The notes under the pieces: generated by a model
The model's input: only the letters and a program-made list of their open reading frames with translations
What the model was told of the DNA's origin: nothing
Database searches by the model: none
Shown: piece after piece, positions 1 through 12,345 of the stretch
How positions within the stretch are numbered: the first letter of the stretch is position 1
How the letters are laid out: each line of letters starts with the position of its first letter
Source: Pseudonocardia nigra
GTDB taxonomy: Bacteria > Actinomycetota > Actinomycetes > Mycobacteriales > Pseudonocardiaceae
Direction: 5' to 3'
DNA length: 49,023 nt
Assembly (NCBI RefSeq): GCF_019396355.1
Contig: NZ_JAHKRK010000036.1
Location: 1-49,023 of the forward strand
Program-made: the position numbers and the translations under genes

Positions 1-31
1 GGAGGAAGCTCTGGATGGAGTGGTTGCGCAC
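1..31 (-). CDS. Possible 5' end of a folate cyclodeaminase/cyclohydrolase gene (partial, runs off the window)
   Basis: Only about ten codons are visible. Reading leftward from a GTG at 31 gives VRNHSIQSFL, preceded by a ribosome-site-like AAGGG about 8 bases upstream. From memory, actinobacterial cyclodeaminase/cyclohydrolase (FchA/FtcD-C) proteins start with a similar SIQSFLD-like stretch. Such an enzyme would fit the methylene-THF made by dmgO and soxBDAG. It lies beyond the hairpin at 78-103, so it would be transcribed separately or by read-through. The identification is a guess from very few residues. Confidence 0.25.
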   Translation of the reverse strand, partial: MRNHSIQSFL

Positions 32-77
32 GGCGGCGCCCTTCGTCGTCGTCCCAGTGGTGGTCGTCGCGGGGGAC

Positions 78-103
78 GGCGCCCGGCCGGGTGGCCGGGC
101 GCC
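78..103 (-). terminator. Perfect 11-bp hairpin after dmgO
   Basis: GGCGCCCGGCC and GGCCGGGCGCC form perfect 11-bp arms around a 4-base loop, about 30 bases beyond the dmgO stop codon. There is no U-tract, as is common for actinobacterial terminators. It probably ends the glyA-sox-dmgO transcript. Confidence 0.65.
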
Positions 104-131
104 GGGTCGGAGCCGGATCAGCACGCGATCC

Positions 132-3215
<3,084 letters not shown>

Positions 3216-3226
<11 letters not shown>

Positions 3227-6104
3227 GGCGGGCTCCTTCCGGGTCGACGAGGACGGATCCGGTGACCTCCACGGGCACCAGTGCACCGCCCAGCGGGACG
3301 TGCAGGGTCTCCCCGATGCGGCTGCGGCCGGCCTTGACCAGCGCGAGGGCGAACGGGCGGCCCAGCTCAGCGCTGCGGTAGCTGGACGTGACGTGGCCGA
3401 GCATGGGCACCGGGGGCTCGGGCAGGGTGTCGAACTCGACGATCTGCGCGCCCTCGGGCAGCACGGTCTGCCGGTCCAGCGGCAGCAGCCCGACCAGCTG
3501 CTTGCGCAGCGGGTTCTGGTTCTCCTGCCGGCGATGAGACCGCTTGCCGATGAAGTCGGGCTTCTTCTTCGAGACCGCCCAGGCCATCCCGAGGTCGTGC
3601 GGGGTGACGGTGCCGTCGGTGTCCTGCCCGATGATCGGGTAGCCCTTCTCGGCGCGCAGCACGTGCATCGTCTCGGTGCCGTAGGGGGTGATCCCGTAGG
3701 GCTGCCCGGCCTCGACGAGCCGCTCCCACACGGCGGCGGCGTACCAGGAGCTGACGTTGACCTCGTAGGCGAGCTCGCCGGAGAAGCTCACCCGCGCGAT
3801 CCGGACGGGCACTCCGTCGAGGTGGGTGTCGCGCCAGGCCATGAAGCCGAATGCGTCGTTCGAGGCGTCCACCTCGGGGAAGACGGCGGCGATCACGTCC
3901 CGGGAGCGCGGCCCGACCACGGGGAACGTGGCCCACTGCTCGGTGACCGAGGTGAGGTGCACCCGCAGGTCCGGCCACTCGGTCTGGACCCACTCCTCCA
4001 TCCAGTCCAGCACCTTCGCCGCGCCACCGGTGGTGGTGTAGACGAGGAAGCGGTCCTCGGCAGCACGCAGCACGGTGCCGTCGTCGATGACCATGCCGTC
4101 GACGCCGCACATGACGCCGTAGCGGACCATCCCGACCTTCAGGCTGCTCATCAGGTTCGTGTAGATGCGATCGAGCAGCACCGCGGCGTCCGGGCCCTGG
4201 ACGTCGATCTTGCCCAGGGTGGAGCCGTCGAGGATGCCGACGCCGCTGCGGGCCGCGGCGCACTCGCGCAGGACGGCTGCCTCCATGTCCTCGCCGGGCT
4301 GCGGGTAGTACCGCGGCCGCTTCCACTGCCCGACGTCCTCGAAGACCGCACCCTGCGCCACATGCCAGTCGTGCAGGGCGGTGATGCGCTCGGGGTCGAA
4401 CAGCGCGCCGCGGTGGCGCCCGGCCAGCGCGGCGAACGCCACCGGCGTGTAGGGCGGGCGGAACGTGGTGGTGCCCAGCGCCTCGATCGGCGCGCCCAGC
4501 AGCTCGGCGGTGATCCCGGATGCGATGACGCCCGAGGTCTTGCCCTGGTCGTGGGCGGTGCCGATGGTCGTGTAGCGCTTGACGTGCTCCACCGAGCGCA
4601 TCCCGGCGCCGACGGCGCGGGCGATGTCGGCCACCGTGGCGTCGCGCTGCAGGTCGACGAACTGCGTGGCGGTGTCGCCGTCGGGCACCCGCCACAGCAC
4701 CAGCGACGGCGTGCGCTCGGGGGCGGGCTCCGGCGTCGGAAGGCGTCCGCCCTCGGCACCCGCGGCCCGCTGCCCGTCGCGCAGGCAGCCCGCCAGGTCG
4801 AACACCCCGTTCGCGGAGCCGGCGACGGTGACCCCGGGCAGCTCCTCACCGGGCACGAACGCGCCGAGGGTGGCGTCGTAGCGCAGCTTCCCGCGGGCCT
4901 GGCTGAACAGGTGCACTGCCGGGTTCCAGCCGCCGCTGACCAGCAGCAGGTCGCAGGCGATCGCCTCGTCGCCGACGAGGGCGTGGGTGATCCGGTCGCC
5001 GCCACGGGTGCCGGTGACGACCTGCCCGGCGCGCGCCGGGATACCGCGGCGCTCGCACTCCGCGCGCCAGTGCGCCGGGGCCTGTGGGGGACGGCAGCCG
5101 GCGGAGCCGGCGGGGTGGGTAAGCGCAGCGCGGGCGTCGACGACCGCGTGCACCCGGGCGCCGGCGTCGGCGAGGTCGACCGCCGCGGCGTAGGCGCTGT
5201 CGTCGGTGGTGAACACGACCGCGTCGCGCCCGGCCAGCACGCCGTAGCGGTGCAGGAACGTGCGGGCACCGGACGCCAGCATGATCCCGGGGCGGTCGTT
5301 GTCGGAGAAGACCACCGGCCGTTCGTGGGCGCCGGTCGCGACCAGCACCTGCTGGGCGCGGATCCGCCAGACCCGCTGCCGCGAGACGCTCCGCGGGGCC
5401 GCGGTATCTCCACCGAGGAGCCCCCGCCTGGCGGCGTCGGCTCCTCGGACACGCGCTGGGCCGAGGTGGTCCGTGCGGCGCTCCAGCGCGAGCACGAACC
5501 CGTCGTCGTAGTGCCCGAAGGCCGTGGTCCGCTGCAGGTGCAGCACCTCCGGGAAGCTCGCCAGCTCGGCGACGGCCGCCGCCACCCAGTCCAGCGCCGG
5601 GGCGCCGTCGAGGGTCTCGGTGGTGCCGAGCAGGCTCCCGCCCGCCTCGGACTGCTCGTCGACGAGCACCACCCGGGCGCCGGCGCGGGCCGCGGTGAGC
5701 GCCGCGACCAGGCCGGCCGGGCCGGCCCCGACGACGAGCAGGTCGGCGTGGGCGTGCTTCGCGTCGTAGCGGGCGGAGTCGGGCACGTCGGCGAGCCGGC
5801 CCTGGCCGGGGATGCCGCGGGCCGCGAGCCCGTCGGTGAGCTCGATCGTGGTGGCGAGCAGCATCGGCTCGGGGAAGGGCTCCTCGACCTGCACCAGGCC
5901 GCTCGGGTCCTCCGCCCACGCCGCGGCGATGCCACGGGGGCGGCCGAGCGCGATGCTCGTGGTGACCTGGTGGTGACCGTTCGCGAGCAGCGCCGACGCG
6001 AGCGTGTCGCCGGGGTGGCCGGTGAGGCGCTGCCCGTCGAACGTGAACTCGCAGGTGGTGCTGCGGTCGATCCGGCCACCGGTGGGAAGGCGGAACTCGG
6101 TCAT
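3216..6104 (-). CDS. soxA: Sarcosine oxidase alpha subunit
   Basis: 962 residues, normal length for the family. Largest subunit of heterotetrameric sarcosine oxidase; binds NAD and carries the folate site where the iminium/formaldehyde unit is taken up as methylene-THF. Seen: an N-terminal ferredoxin-like segment (about 10-95), a Rossmann motif LLVVGAGPAGL (about 120-131), a second nucleotide-binding region with LVATGAHERP, and a GcvT domain from about residue 560 with GILDGSTLGKIDVQGPDA and MHVLRAEKGYPIIGQDTDG. Starts with ATGA overlapping the soxD stop. Odd feature: around residues 220-245 there is a stretch rich in R, G and A that I do not recall in other SoxA proteins; its DNA (5413-5448) is a perfect long hairpin. 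Confidence 0.94.
5413..5448. repeat. Perfect 10-bp-arm inverted repeat inside soxA
   Basis: CCGAGGAGCC and GGCTCCTCGG flank a 16-base centre that can itself pair in part. The repeat keeps the soxA frame open and encodes an Arg/Gly/Ala-rich linker just before RQRVWRIRA. It looks like a small in-frame palindromic insertion. Confidence 0.6.
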
Positions 6105-6379
6105 GAGATCACCGGCCGGGGCTCGTCGAGGCGGTAGACGCCGTGGAAGCGGTAGGTGGCGGTGTCACGCACGGCGTTGAACCAGCGGCGGCAGCCCGCG
6201 GCATGGCTCCAACGCTCGGCGAACGGGCCCTTGGGGTTGTCGCGGTAGAACACGAAGTGGGCCCACTCCTCGTCCGAGAGCGCCTGCGGGTCCTCGGGGT
6301 AGGCCACGTGGGCCTGTCCGCCGTAGTGGAACTCGACTTCCTCGCGCGGCCCGCACCACGGGCATTCGATGAGTTGCAC
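6101..6379 (-). CDS. soxD: Sarcosine oxidase delta subunit
   Basis: 92 residues. Small zinc-binding subunit of heterotetrameric sarcosine oxidase that stabilises the complex. Seen: the N-terminal CPWCGPR knuckle (Cys6, Cys9) and the later HAAGCRRWF segment supplying the other zinc ligands, with the conserved EVEFHYGG and NPKGPFAERW blocks. It lies between soxB and soxA, overlapping soxA by 4 bases and following soxB by 9 bases, the standard B-D-A-G order. Confidence 0.95.
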   Translation of the reverse strand: MQLIECPWCGPREEVEFHYGGQAHVAYPEDPQALSDEEWAHFVFYRDNPKGPFAERWSHAAGCRRWFNAVRDTATYRFHGVYRLDEPRPVIS

Positions 6380-6388
6380 GGGTTTCTC

Positions 6389-7645
6389 CTAGTGGGCCAC
6401 GGCGGCGGCGCCGTGCTCGTCGACCAGCGCACCGGTGACGAATCGGTCCAGGCTGAACGGCGCGATGAGGGGATGTGGCTCGTCGTGGGCGATCGTGTGG
6501 GCCAGGCTCCAGCCCAGCCCGGGGGTGGCCTTGAACCCGCCGGTGCCCCAGCCGCAGTTGAGGTAGACGTTCTCGTAGGGGGTGCGCCCGACGATCGGGG
6601 ACGCGTCCGGGCAGGTGTCGACGATCCCGCCCCAGGTGCGCAGCAGGTGCGCCCGGGCGAACACCGGGAACAGCTCCACCGCCGCGGCCATTTGGCGCTC
6701 GATGATGTGGAACGCGCCCCGCTGGCCGTAGCCGTTGTAGGAGTCGATGCCGGCGCCCATCACCAGCTCGCCCTTGTGCGCCTGCGAGACGTAGACGTGG
6801 ATGGCGTTGGACATGACGACGGTGGGGTGCACCGGCTCGAGCAGCTCCGACACCAGCGCCTGCAGCGGGTGGCTCTGGATCGGCACCCGGAAGCCGAGCA
6901 TGTCGGTGAGCACCGAGGTGTGGCCCGCCGCGCAGAGCGCGACCTGTCCGGCCGCGATGTCGCCGCGCGTGGTGCGCACGCCGGTGACCCGGTTGCCGTC
7001 GGTGGTGAAGCCGGTGACCTCGCAGTCCTGGATGAGGTCGATCCCGGCCTCGTCGGCCCGGCGGGCGAAGCCCCAGGCGACGTAGTCGTGCTTCGCGATG
7101 CCGGCGCGGGGCTGGTAGGTGGCGCCCAGGACCGGGTAGCGGATCTCCTGCGAGGTGTTGACGATCGGGCAGACCTTCTTGACCTCGTCGGGCGTGAGCC
7201 ACTCGGCGTCGACGCCGTTGAGCGCATTGGCCTCGACGCGCCGGACGCTGTCGCGCACGTCCTGCAGGCTGTGCGCGAGGTTGAGCACGCCGCGCTGGCT
7301 GAACAGGATCGGGTAGCCGAGGTCGTCGTCGAGGCCCTCCCACAGCTTGAGGGCGTGCTCGTAGATGCCTGCGCTCTCGTCCCAAAGGTAGTTCGAGCGG
7401 ATGATCGTGGTGTTGCGGGCCATGTTGCCGCCCGCGAGCCAGCCCTTCTCCAGCACGGCCACATTGGTGATGCCGTGGTTCTTCGCCAGGTAGTGCGCGG
7501 TGGCGAGGCCGTGCCCGCCGGCGCCGACGATCACCACGTCGTAGGACTTCTTGGGCTCGGGGTTGCGCCACAGGAAGTCGGGGTGGTCCGGCAGGTGCGC
7601 GCCGGGACGGGCGGGGTCGAGCCCTGGGTCGATCACAGGGGTCAT
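6389..7645 (-). CDS. soxB: Sarcosine oxidase beta subunit
   Basis: 418 residues. Catalytic subunit: FAD at its site oxidises sarcosine, and electrons pass to a covalently bound FMN that reacts with O2 to give H2O2. Seen: the Rossmann motif [19 protein letters not shown] (about 35-53), the [19 protein letters not shown] block, and [12 protein letters not shown], whose His186 lies where the family attaches FMN. Start ATG overlaps the glyA stop (ATGA). Cytoplasmic; acts with soxD, soxA and soxG downstream. Confidence 0.95.
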   Translation of the reverse strand: MTPVIDPGLDPARPGAHLPDHPDFLWRNPEPKKSYDVVIVGAGGHGLATAHYLAKNHGITNVAVLEKGWLAGGNMARNTTIIRSNYLWDESAGIYEHALKLWEGLDDDLGYPILFSQRGVLNLAHSLQDVRDSVRRVEANALNGVDAEWLTPDEVKKVCPIVNTSQEIRYPVLGATYQPRAGIAKHDYVAWGFARRADEAGIDLIQDCEVTGFTTDGNRVTGVRTTRGDIAAGQVALCAAGHTSVLTDMLGFRVPIQSHPLQALVSELLEPVHPTVVMSNAIHVYVSQAHKGELVMGAGIDSYNGYGQRGAFHIIERQMAAAVELFPVFARAHLLRTWGGIVDTCPDASPIVGRTPYENVYLNCGWGTGGFKATPGLGWSLAHTIAHDEPHPLIAPFSLDRFVTGALVDEHGAAAVAH

Positions 7646-8970
7646 GCCTGGGCCTCCTCGAGCGCCGGGTAGAGGGGGTGGCGCGCGGCCAGTTCGGTCA
7701 CGCGCTCGCGCAGCGCCCCGATGGCCGCCTCGTCGGTGGACGGGCGCAGCGCGACCGCGATGATGTCGGCGACCTCGGCGAAGTCGTCGGCACCGAACCC
7801 GCGGGCGGCCAGGGCGGGCGTGCCGATCCGGACGCCGGAGCTGACCATCGGCGGCCGCGGGTCGAACGGCACCGCGTTGCGGTTGACCGTGATCCCCGCG
7901 GCGTGCAGCCGGTCCTCGGCCTGCTTGCCGTCGAGCTCGGAGTCACGCAGGTCGACGAGCACCAGGTGGACGTCGGTGCCGCCGCTGACGACGTTGATCC
8001 CCGCGGCGCGGGAGTCCTCGGCGAGCAGCCGGTCGGCGAGCAGCTGTGCGCCCAGCAGCGTGCGCTCCTGCCGGTCCCGGAACGCCTCGCCCGCGGCCAG
8101 CTTGAACGACACCGCCTTCGCGGCGATCACGTGCTCGAGCGGGCCGCCCTGCTGGCCGGGGAACACCGCCGAGTTGAGCTTCTTGCGCAGGGCCGGGTCG
8201 TCCTCGGCCGAGAGGATCACGCCGCCGCGCGGGCCGCCGAGCGTCTTGTGGGTGGTGCTCGTGACGACGTGCGCGTGCGGCACCGGCGAGGGGTGCAGCC
8301 CGGCCGCGACGAGCCCGGCGAAGTGCGCCATGTCGACCATCAGGTAGGCGCCGACCTCGTCGGCGATGCGCCGGAACTCGGCGAAGTCGAGGTGGCGGGG
8401 GTAGGCCGACCAGCCGGCGACGATGACCTTCGGGCGGCGCTCCTTGGCCAGCCGCTCGACCTCGGCCATGTCGACGCGGTGGTCGTCCTCGCGGACGTGG
8501 TAGGCGGCGACGTCGTAGAGCAGGCCCGAGAAGTTGAGCCGCATCCCGTGGGTCAGGTGCCCGCCGTGGGCGAGGTCGAGGCCCAGGATCGTGTCGCCGG
8601 GCTGCAGGAGCGCCGCCATCGCCGCGGCGTTGGCCTGCGCGCCCGAGTGCGGCTGGACGTTCGCGAACGTGGCGCCGAACAGCTCCTTGAGCCGGTCGAT
8701 GGCGAGCTGCTCGACGACGTCGACGTGCTCGCACCCGCCGTAGTACCGGCGGCCGGGGTAGCCCTCGGCGTACTTGTTGGTGAGCACCGAGCCCTGCGCC
8801 TGCATCACCGCCAGCGGGGCGAAGTTCTCGCTGGCGATCATCTCCAGCGTCGACTCCTGGCGCGCCAGCTCCGCCGAGATCGCCGCGTGGACCTCGGGGT
8901 CGGTGTCGGCGAGGCCCCGGTTCAGCACGCCGTCGGAGGCCGCCCGGCTCACGTCCTGCGTCTGCAGCAT
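7642..8970 (-). CDS. glyA: Serine hydroxymethyltransferase
   Basis: 442 residues. PLP enzyme that converts glycine plus methylene-THF to serine. Here it consumes both products of the sox and dmgO reactions, which explains its place as first gene of the operon. Seen: [12 protein letters not shown] near the N terminus, [18 protein letters not shown], and [13 protein letters not shown] with the PLP-binding Lys242. The reading frame stays open 29 codons further upstream, but that extension crosses the promoter and operator. I chose the ATG at 8970, which has AGGTGG about 5 bases before it and gives the usual length. Probably a second, catabolic SHMT besides a housekeeping copy elsewhere. Confidence 0.94.
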   Translation of the reverse strand: MLQTQDVSRAASDGVLNRGLADTDPEVHAAISAELARQESTLEMIASENFAPLAVMQAQGSVLTNKYAEGYPGRRYYGGCEHVDVVEQLAIDRLKELFGATFANVQPHSGAQANAAAMAALLQPGDTILGLDLAHGGHLTHGMRLNFSGLLYDVAAYHVREDDHRVDMAEVERLAKERRPKVIVAGWSAYPRHLDFAEFRRIADEVGAYLMVDMAHFAGLVAAGLHPSPVPHAHVVTSTTHKTLGGPRGGVILSAEDDPALRKKLNSAVFPGQQGGPLEHVIAAKAVSFKLAAGEAFRDRQERTLLGAQLLADRLLAEDSRAAGINVVSGGTDVHLVLVDLRDSELDGKQAEDRLHAAGITVNRNAVPFDPRPPMVSSGVRIGTPALAARGFGADDFAEVADIIAVALRPSTDEAAIGALRERVTELAARHPLYPALEEAQA

Positions 8971-9006
8971 CTGGCCACCTATCTGTCGTACCAACTGCGG
9001 ATTGAC

Positions 9007-9016
9007 TGATATATCA
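9007..9016. promoter_or_regulatory. Operator candidate between glyA and gntR
   Basis: TGATATATCA is a perfect 10-base palindrome, conspicuously AT-rich in a very GC-rich stretch. It overlaps the possible gntR -35 box (TTGACT, 9002-9007) and lies just after the expected glyA start site, where a bound repressor would block both genes. The likely binder is the adjacent GntR protein. Confidence 0.55.
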
Positions 9017-9027
9017 ATGTGCGGTGT

Positions 9028-9057
9028 ACGGTAGGCGAGTAGTCGGACAGACGTCAA
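9028..9057 (-). promoter_or_regulatory. Promoter of the glyA-soxBDAG-dmgO operon
   Basis: On the minus strand TTGACG (9057-9052), an 18-base spacer and TACCGT (9033-9028) form a sigma70-like promoter. Transcription would begin near 9021, about 50 bases before the glyA ATG. This is a motif call only. Confidence 0.45.
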
Positions 9058-9080
9058 GGGTGCACGGTGGAGGCGAAGCG

Positions 9081-9755
9081 ATGAGTGAGGCGATGAGTGT
9101 TGCGTCGGAGTTGTCCGGAGCGCCGCTGTCCCTCGCCGACCGCGCGTACGAGGGGATCCGGGACCGGCTGGTCATGCTCGACATCCGCCCGGGCGAGCCG
9201 CTGAACGACGACGCGCTGGCCCAGGAGCTCGGCACCGGCCGCACGCCCGTGCGGGAGGCGCTGAAGCGGCTGGAGGGCGACCGGCTCGTCGTCGCCTATC
9301 CGCGCCGCGGCACGTTCGCGACCGCGGTCGACATCACCGACCTCGCCCACATCTCCGAGATCCGCGTGGAGCTGGAGCCGCTCGCCGCCAGCAGGGCGGC
9401 GCGCACGGCGTCGGACGCGACCCGGGCCCAGCTCGCCGAGCTCGCCGTCGACATCACCGGCCTCGACGCCGTGGTCGGCGACCGGCGCGACCTGCTGCGC
9501 CGGGACGTGGAGGTCCACCGGCACATCTACCGCGCCGCCGGCAATCCCCACCTGGAGGACATCCTCGTCCGGCAGGACAACCTCGCCACCCGGATCTGGT
9601 GCCTGTTCCTGGACCGGCTGCCGGCGATCGCCGGGCACGTGGGGGAGCACGCCGCCCTCCTCGAGGCCATCGTCGAGGGGGAGGCCGAGAAGGCCGCCCG
9701 CCTGGCGCTGGAGCACGTGGTCGGCTTCGAACGCGCCGTCCGCGAGGTGCTCTGA
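9081..9755 (+). CDS. GntR-family (FCD/FadR-type) transcriptional regulator
   Basis: 224 residues. Seen: an N-terminal winged helix with [47 protein letters not shown] and the wing YPRRGTF (residues about 15-80), followed by an all-helical FCD ligand domain with [32 protein letters not shown] and the metal/ligand-type residues [10 protein letters not shown] chose the ATG at 9081 because GGAGG lies 7 bases before it; the frame is open 19 codons further but without a ribosome site. It is divergent from glyA and shares the operator at 9007-9016, so it probably represses the sarcosine operon and itself. The inducer is unknown; a pathway amine or glycine derivative is likely by context. Confidence 0.9.
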   Translation: MSEAMSVASELSGAPLSLADRAYEGIRDRLVMLDIRPGEPLNDDALAQELGTGRTPVREALKRLEGDRLVVAYPRRGTFATAVDITDLAHISEIRVELEPLAASRAARTASDATRAQLAELAVDITGLDAVVGDRRDLLRRDVEVHRHIYRAAGNPHLEDILVRQDNLATRIWCLFLDRLPAIAGHVGEHAALLEAIVEGEAEKAARLALEHVVGFERAVREVL

Positions 9756-9756
9756 G

Positions 9757-9823
9757 CTGTTGCGTATTACGCGAGCTGTGCCGTAATGCGAGAAAGTATA
9801 TCGGTGGGGAGGGCCGGCGGCAA
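9757..9823 (-). promoter_or_regulatory. Leftward bet-type promoter and operator downstream of gntR
   Basis: On the minus strand there is TTGCCG (9823-9818), exactly 17 bases, then TATACT (9800-9795), followed by CTCGCATTACGG and CGTAATACGCAACAGCT. The betA promoter at 35389-35459 has the same layout: TTGCCC, 17 bases, TAGTCT, CTCGCAT, then CGTAAGACGCAACAGCT. Transcription would run antisense through gntR into glyA-sox-dmgO. No other gene lies in its path. Confidence 0.5.
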
Positions 9824-9861
9824 GTGCCCTGTCGGTGGGCCGGGCCGAACGGCCGGCAGGT

Positions 9862-11466
9862 GCGTTCCGCGGAACGCGCGGTCCGCGGGTGCCCGGCCGA
9901 CCCGGGAGATCGCCGCGAGACAGCACCTTCCGTAGTCCGCACGACGGAAAGGGCGCTCTGGCGGCGATCTTCGCCGTCGTGATCGCCGCGAGCGCGCACC
10001 TGTCGCGGAACGAGCGACGACAACCGCGCTCTCGCAGCGATCACCGCCGCCCGGTTCCGCGGAACCGGTGGACGGGCGCGGTTCCGCGGAACCTGACCGG
10101 GTCGGGGTCGAGCGGGGCTGGCCGTTGTCAGGTGGCGGTGCGTTCCGCGGAACGCGGCGGCGGGGCGAACGTGGCTGTTCCGCGGGGCCGCTCGGCCGGG
10201 TCGGAGCGCGGGCCCTCTCGTGCGTGGCCACCTCGGTGTGGGTGTGTGCGTTCCGCGGAACGCCCGCCCGCGCACACCCGGCCGACCCCGAGATCGCCGC
10301 GAGGTGGCACCTTTCGCAGTCCGCAGGACGACAGCGCTGCTTTGACGGCGATCTTCGCCGTCATGATCGCCGTGAGCGCGGACCTGTCGCGGAACCAGCG
10401 ACGACAACCGCGCTCTCGCAGCGATCACTGCCGCCCCGGTTCCACGGAACCTGACCGGTGCGGGGCCGAGCGGCGCCACTTGCCGGGTTTGCGGTGCGTT
10501 CCGCGGAACGCGGCGGCGGGATAGTTCTGCTCGGCGCGGCGAGCTGGGTCTGGCGGGGGTCGCGCACGTGGGCTGCCGCGGTTCGGTCGCCCCGGCCGGG
10601 CGGGGCCTGTCGTGCGCGGCCACTCCGATCTGGACGGGTGCGTTCCGCGGAACGCTCGGCCCGCGGGTACCCGGCCGACCCGGGAGATCGCCGCGAGACA
10701 GCACCTTCCGTAGTCGGCACGACGGCAAGGGCGCTCTGGCGGCGATCTTCGCTGTCATGATCGCCGCGAGCGTGCACCTTTCGCGGAACGGGTGACGATG
10801 ACGCCGCTCTCGCAGCGATCATTGCCCCCGGTTCCGCCGAACTGGTGGGCGGGGCGGGTCCGCGGAACGCGCTGCCCGCGGGTATCCGGCCGACCTCGTG
10901 ATCGCCGCGAGACGGCACCGTTCGTAGTTCGCACGACGACAACGCTGCTGTGGCAGCGATCTTCGCCGTCGTGATCGCCGCGAGCGCGCACCTTTCACGG
11001 AACGAGTGAGGATGACGGCGCTCTCGCAGCGATCACTGCCGCCCGGGTTCTGCCGAACCGGTGGGGGGTGCGGTTCCGCGGAACGCCCGGCCGCGGGTAC
11101 CCCGACCGGCCCCGAGATCGCCGCGAGACGGCACCTTTGGCAGTCCGCACGACGGCAAGGGCGCTCTGGCGGCGATCTTCGCTGTCATGATCGCCGCGAG
11201 CGCGCACCTTTCGCGGAACGAGTGACGATGACGCGCTCTCGCGGCGATCACTGCCGCCCGGGTTCCGCCGAACCGGTGGGCGGGTGCGGTTCCGCGGAAC
11301 GCCCCGCCCGCGGGTGTCCGGCCGGCCCCGAGATCGCCGCGAGACGGCACCTTTCGTAGTTCGCACGACGACAACGCTGCTGTGACGGCGATCTTCGCTG
11401 TCATGATCGCCGCGAGCGCGCACCTTTCGCGGTACGAGTGACGACGACGGCGCTCTCGCGGCGATC
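9862..11466. repeat. Six-unit array of long double-hairpin repeats with SacII-type palindromes
   Basis: No gene is supportable in this 1.7-kb stretch; the open frames are translations of the repeat. Units begin with GATCGCCGCGAG at 9908, 10292, 10686, 10900, 11116 and 11332. The last three intervals (10686-10900-11116-11332) are 214, 216 and 216 bases; the first two are 384 and 394 because of extra spacer. Each unit holds two hairpins of about 61 bases bounded by GATCGCCGCGAG and a complementary end such as CTCGCGGCGATC (example 11116-11177 and 11189-11249). Between units lie palindromes GTTCCGCGGAAC, often extended to GCGTTCCGCGGAACGC (9862, 10140, 10248, 10496, 10640) or CCGGTTCCGCGGAACCGG (10051). 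Function unknown. Confidence 0.85.
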
Positions 11467-11490
11467 ACTGCCGCCGGGGCGCCGCTCGCG

Positions 11491-12300
11491 CTACCGCTGC
11501 GCCGGGCCGAACCAGCCCAGTCGGGTGCTGATCTCGCGGGCCCCGTCCATCAGGCGGTCGGCCACCTCGGGGAAGGACTCGACCGTGAGCCGGTAGGAGG
11601 GGCCGGAGACGCCGACGGAGGCGACGACGTCGCCCGCGGCGTTGCGGACGGGGGCGGCGAGCGCGTTGAGGCCCACCTCGAACTCCTCGACGGTCGAGGC
11701 CCAGCCCTGTTCGCGGACCCTGGTCAGTTCCGCTTTGAGCGCGGAGTTGTCGGTGATCGTGCGCGGGGTGTAGCGCTCCAGGGTGGAGGCGAGCACTTCC
11801 TTCGTCTCGGCGCGGTCGCTCCAGGTCAGCAGCACCTTGCCGCTCGCGGTGGCGTGCAGGGGGGTGCGCTGGCCGATCCAGTTGCGTCCGGTGATGGCCG
11901 AGCTGCCGTACTCCTGGAGGATGTTGGTGGCCTCGCCGGTGTCGATGATGGCGAGGTTGACCGTCTCGCCCAGTTCGACGGCGAGGCGTTTGCACACCGG
12001 CCGGCTCTCGGTGGGGAGTTCGAGCTGCGCCGTGGTGGCGCCCGCGAGCCGGAGGATGCCGCGTCCGAGGTGGTACTTGCCGCGCTCCTCGACCTGTTCG
12101 ACCAGGTCGCCGTTCTCCAGGGCCATGATGAGGCGGAACGCGGTCGACTTGTGCACGCCGAGCTCCGTGGCCACCTCGGTCACCCCGACGCCGTCGCGGC
12201 CCCGTTCGGCCAGCAGGTACAGGATCGCGATGGCTCGGTCCACCGACTGCACCTGGGAGGGGCCGGCGTCCCTGCCGTTGCGTACTGAACCGGTTGTCAC
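11491..12300 (-). CDS. IclR-family transcriptional regulator
   Basis: 269 residues, normal length. Seen: an N-terminal winged helix (SVDRAIAILYLLAERGRDGVGVTEVATELG, HKSTAFRLIMALENGDLVEQ, about 20-80) and a C-terminal IclR effector domain (LHATASGKVLLTW, TITDNSALKAELTRVREQGWA, LNALAAPVRNAAGDVVASVGVSGPSYRL). Start is the GTG at 12300; no better start is seen. Divergent from the Rieske ferredoxin-reductase-oxygenase operon, so it most likely controls that operon through the inverted repeat at 12376-12411. Related in type to the IclR protein at 29693-30406 in the choline operon, but clearly different in sequence. Confidence 0.9.
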   Translation of the reverse strand: MTTGSVRNGRDAGPSQVQSVDRAIAILYLLAERGRDGVGVTEVATELGVHKSTAFRLIMALENGDLVEQVEERGKYHLGRGILRLAGATTAQLELPTESRPVCKRLAVELGETVNLAIIDTGEATNILQEYGSSAITGRNWIGQRTPLHATASGKVLLTWSDRAETKEVLASTLERYTPRTITDNSALKAELTRVREQGWASTVEEFEVGLNALAAPVRNAAGDVVASVGVSGPSYRLTVESFPEVADRLMDGAREISTRLGWFGPAQR

Positions 12301-12345
12301 GGTGCGACTCTACGTGCCCGATTTGCCCGGGCGCCCCGAGAGGGC

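Noticed and set aside
8971..9080. Glycine riboswitch before glyA
   Set aside because: The glyA leader is only about 50 bases from the predicted start, too short for a glycine aptamer, and no conserved core was seen.
9454..10942. Arg/Pro/Ser-rich open frames on both strands over the repeat array
   Set aside because: Their repeated FRGT, VPRN and SAER strings are translations of the GTTCCGCGGAAC palindrome and hairpins; no start with a ribosome site and no consistent frame between copies.
9862..11466. CRISPR array
   Set aside because: Units are over 200 bases, hairpins are long and spacers are themselves similar; there are no cas genes.
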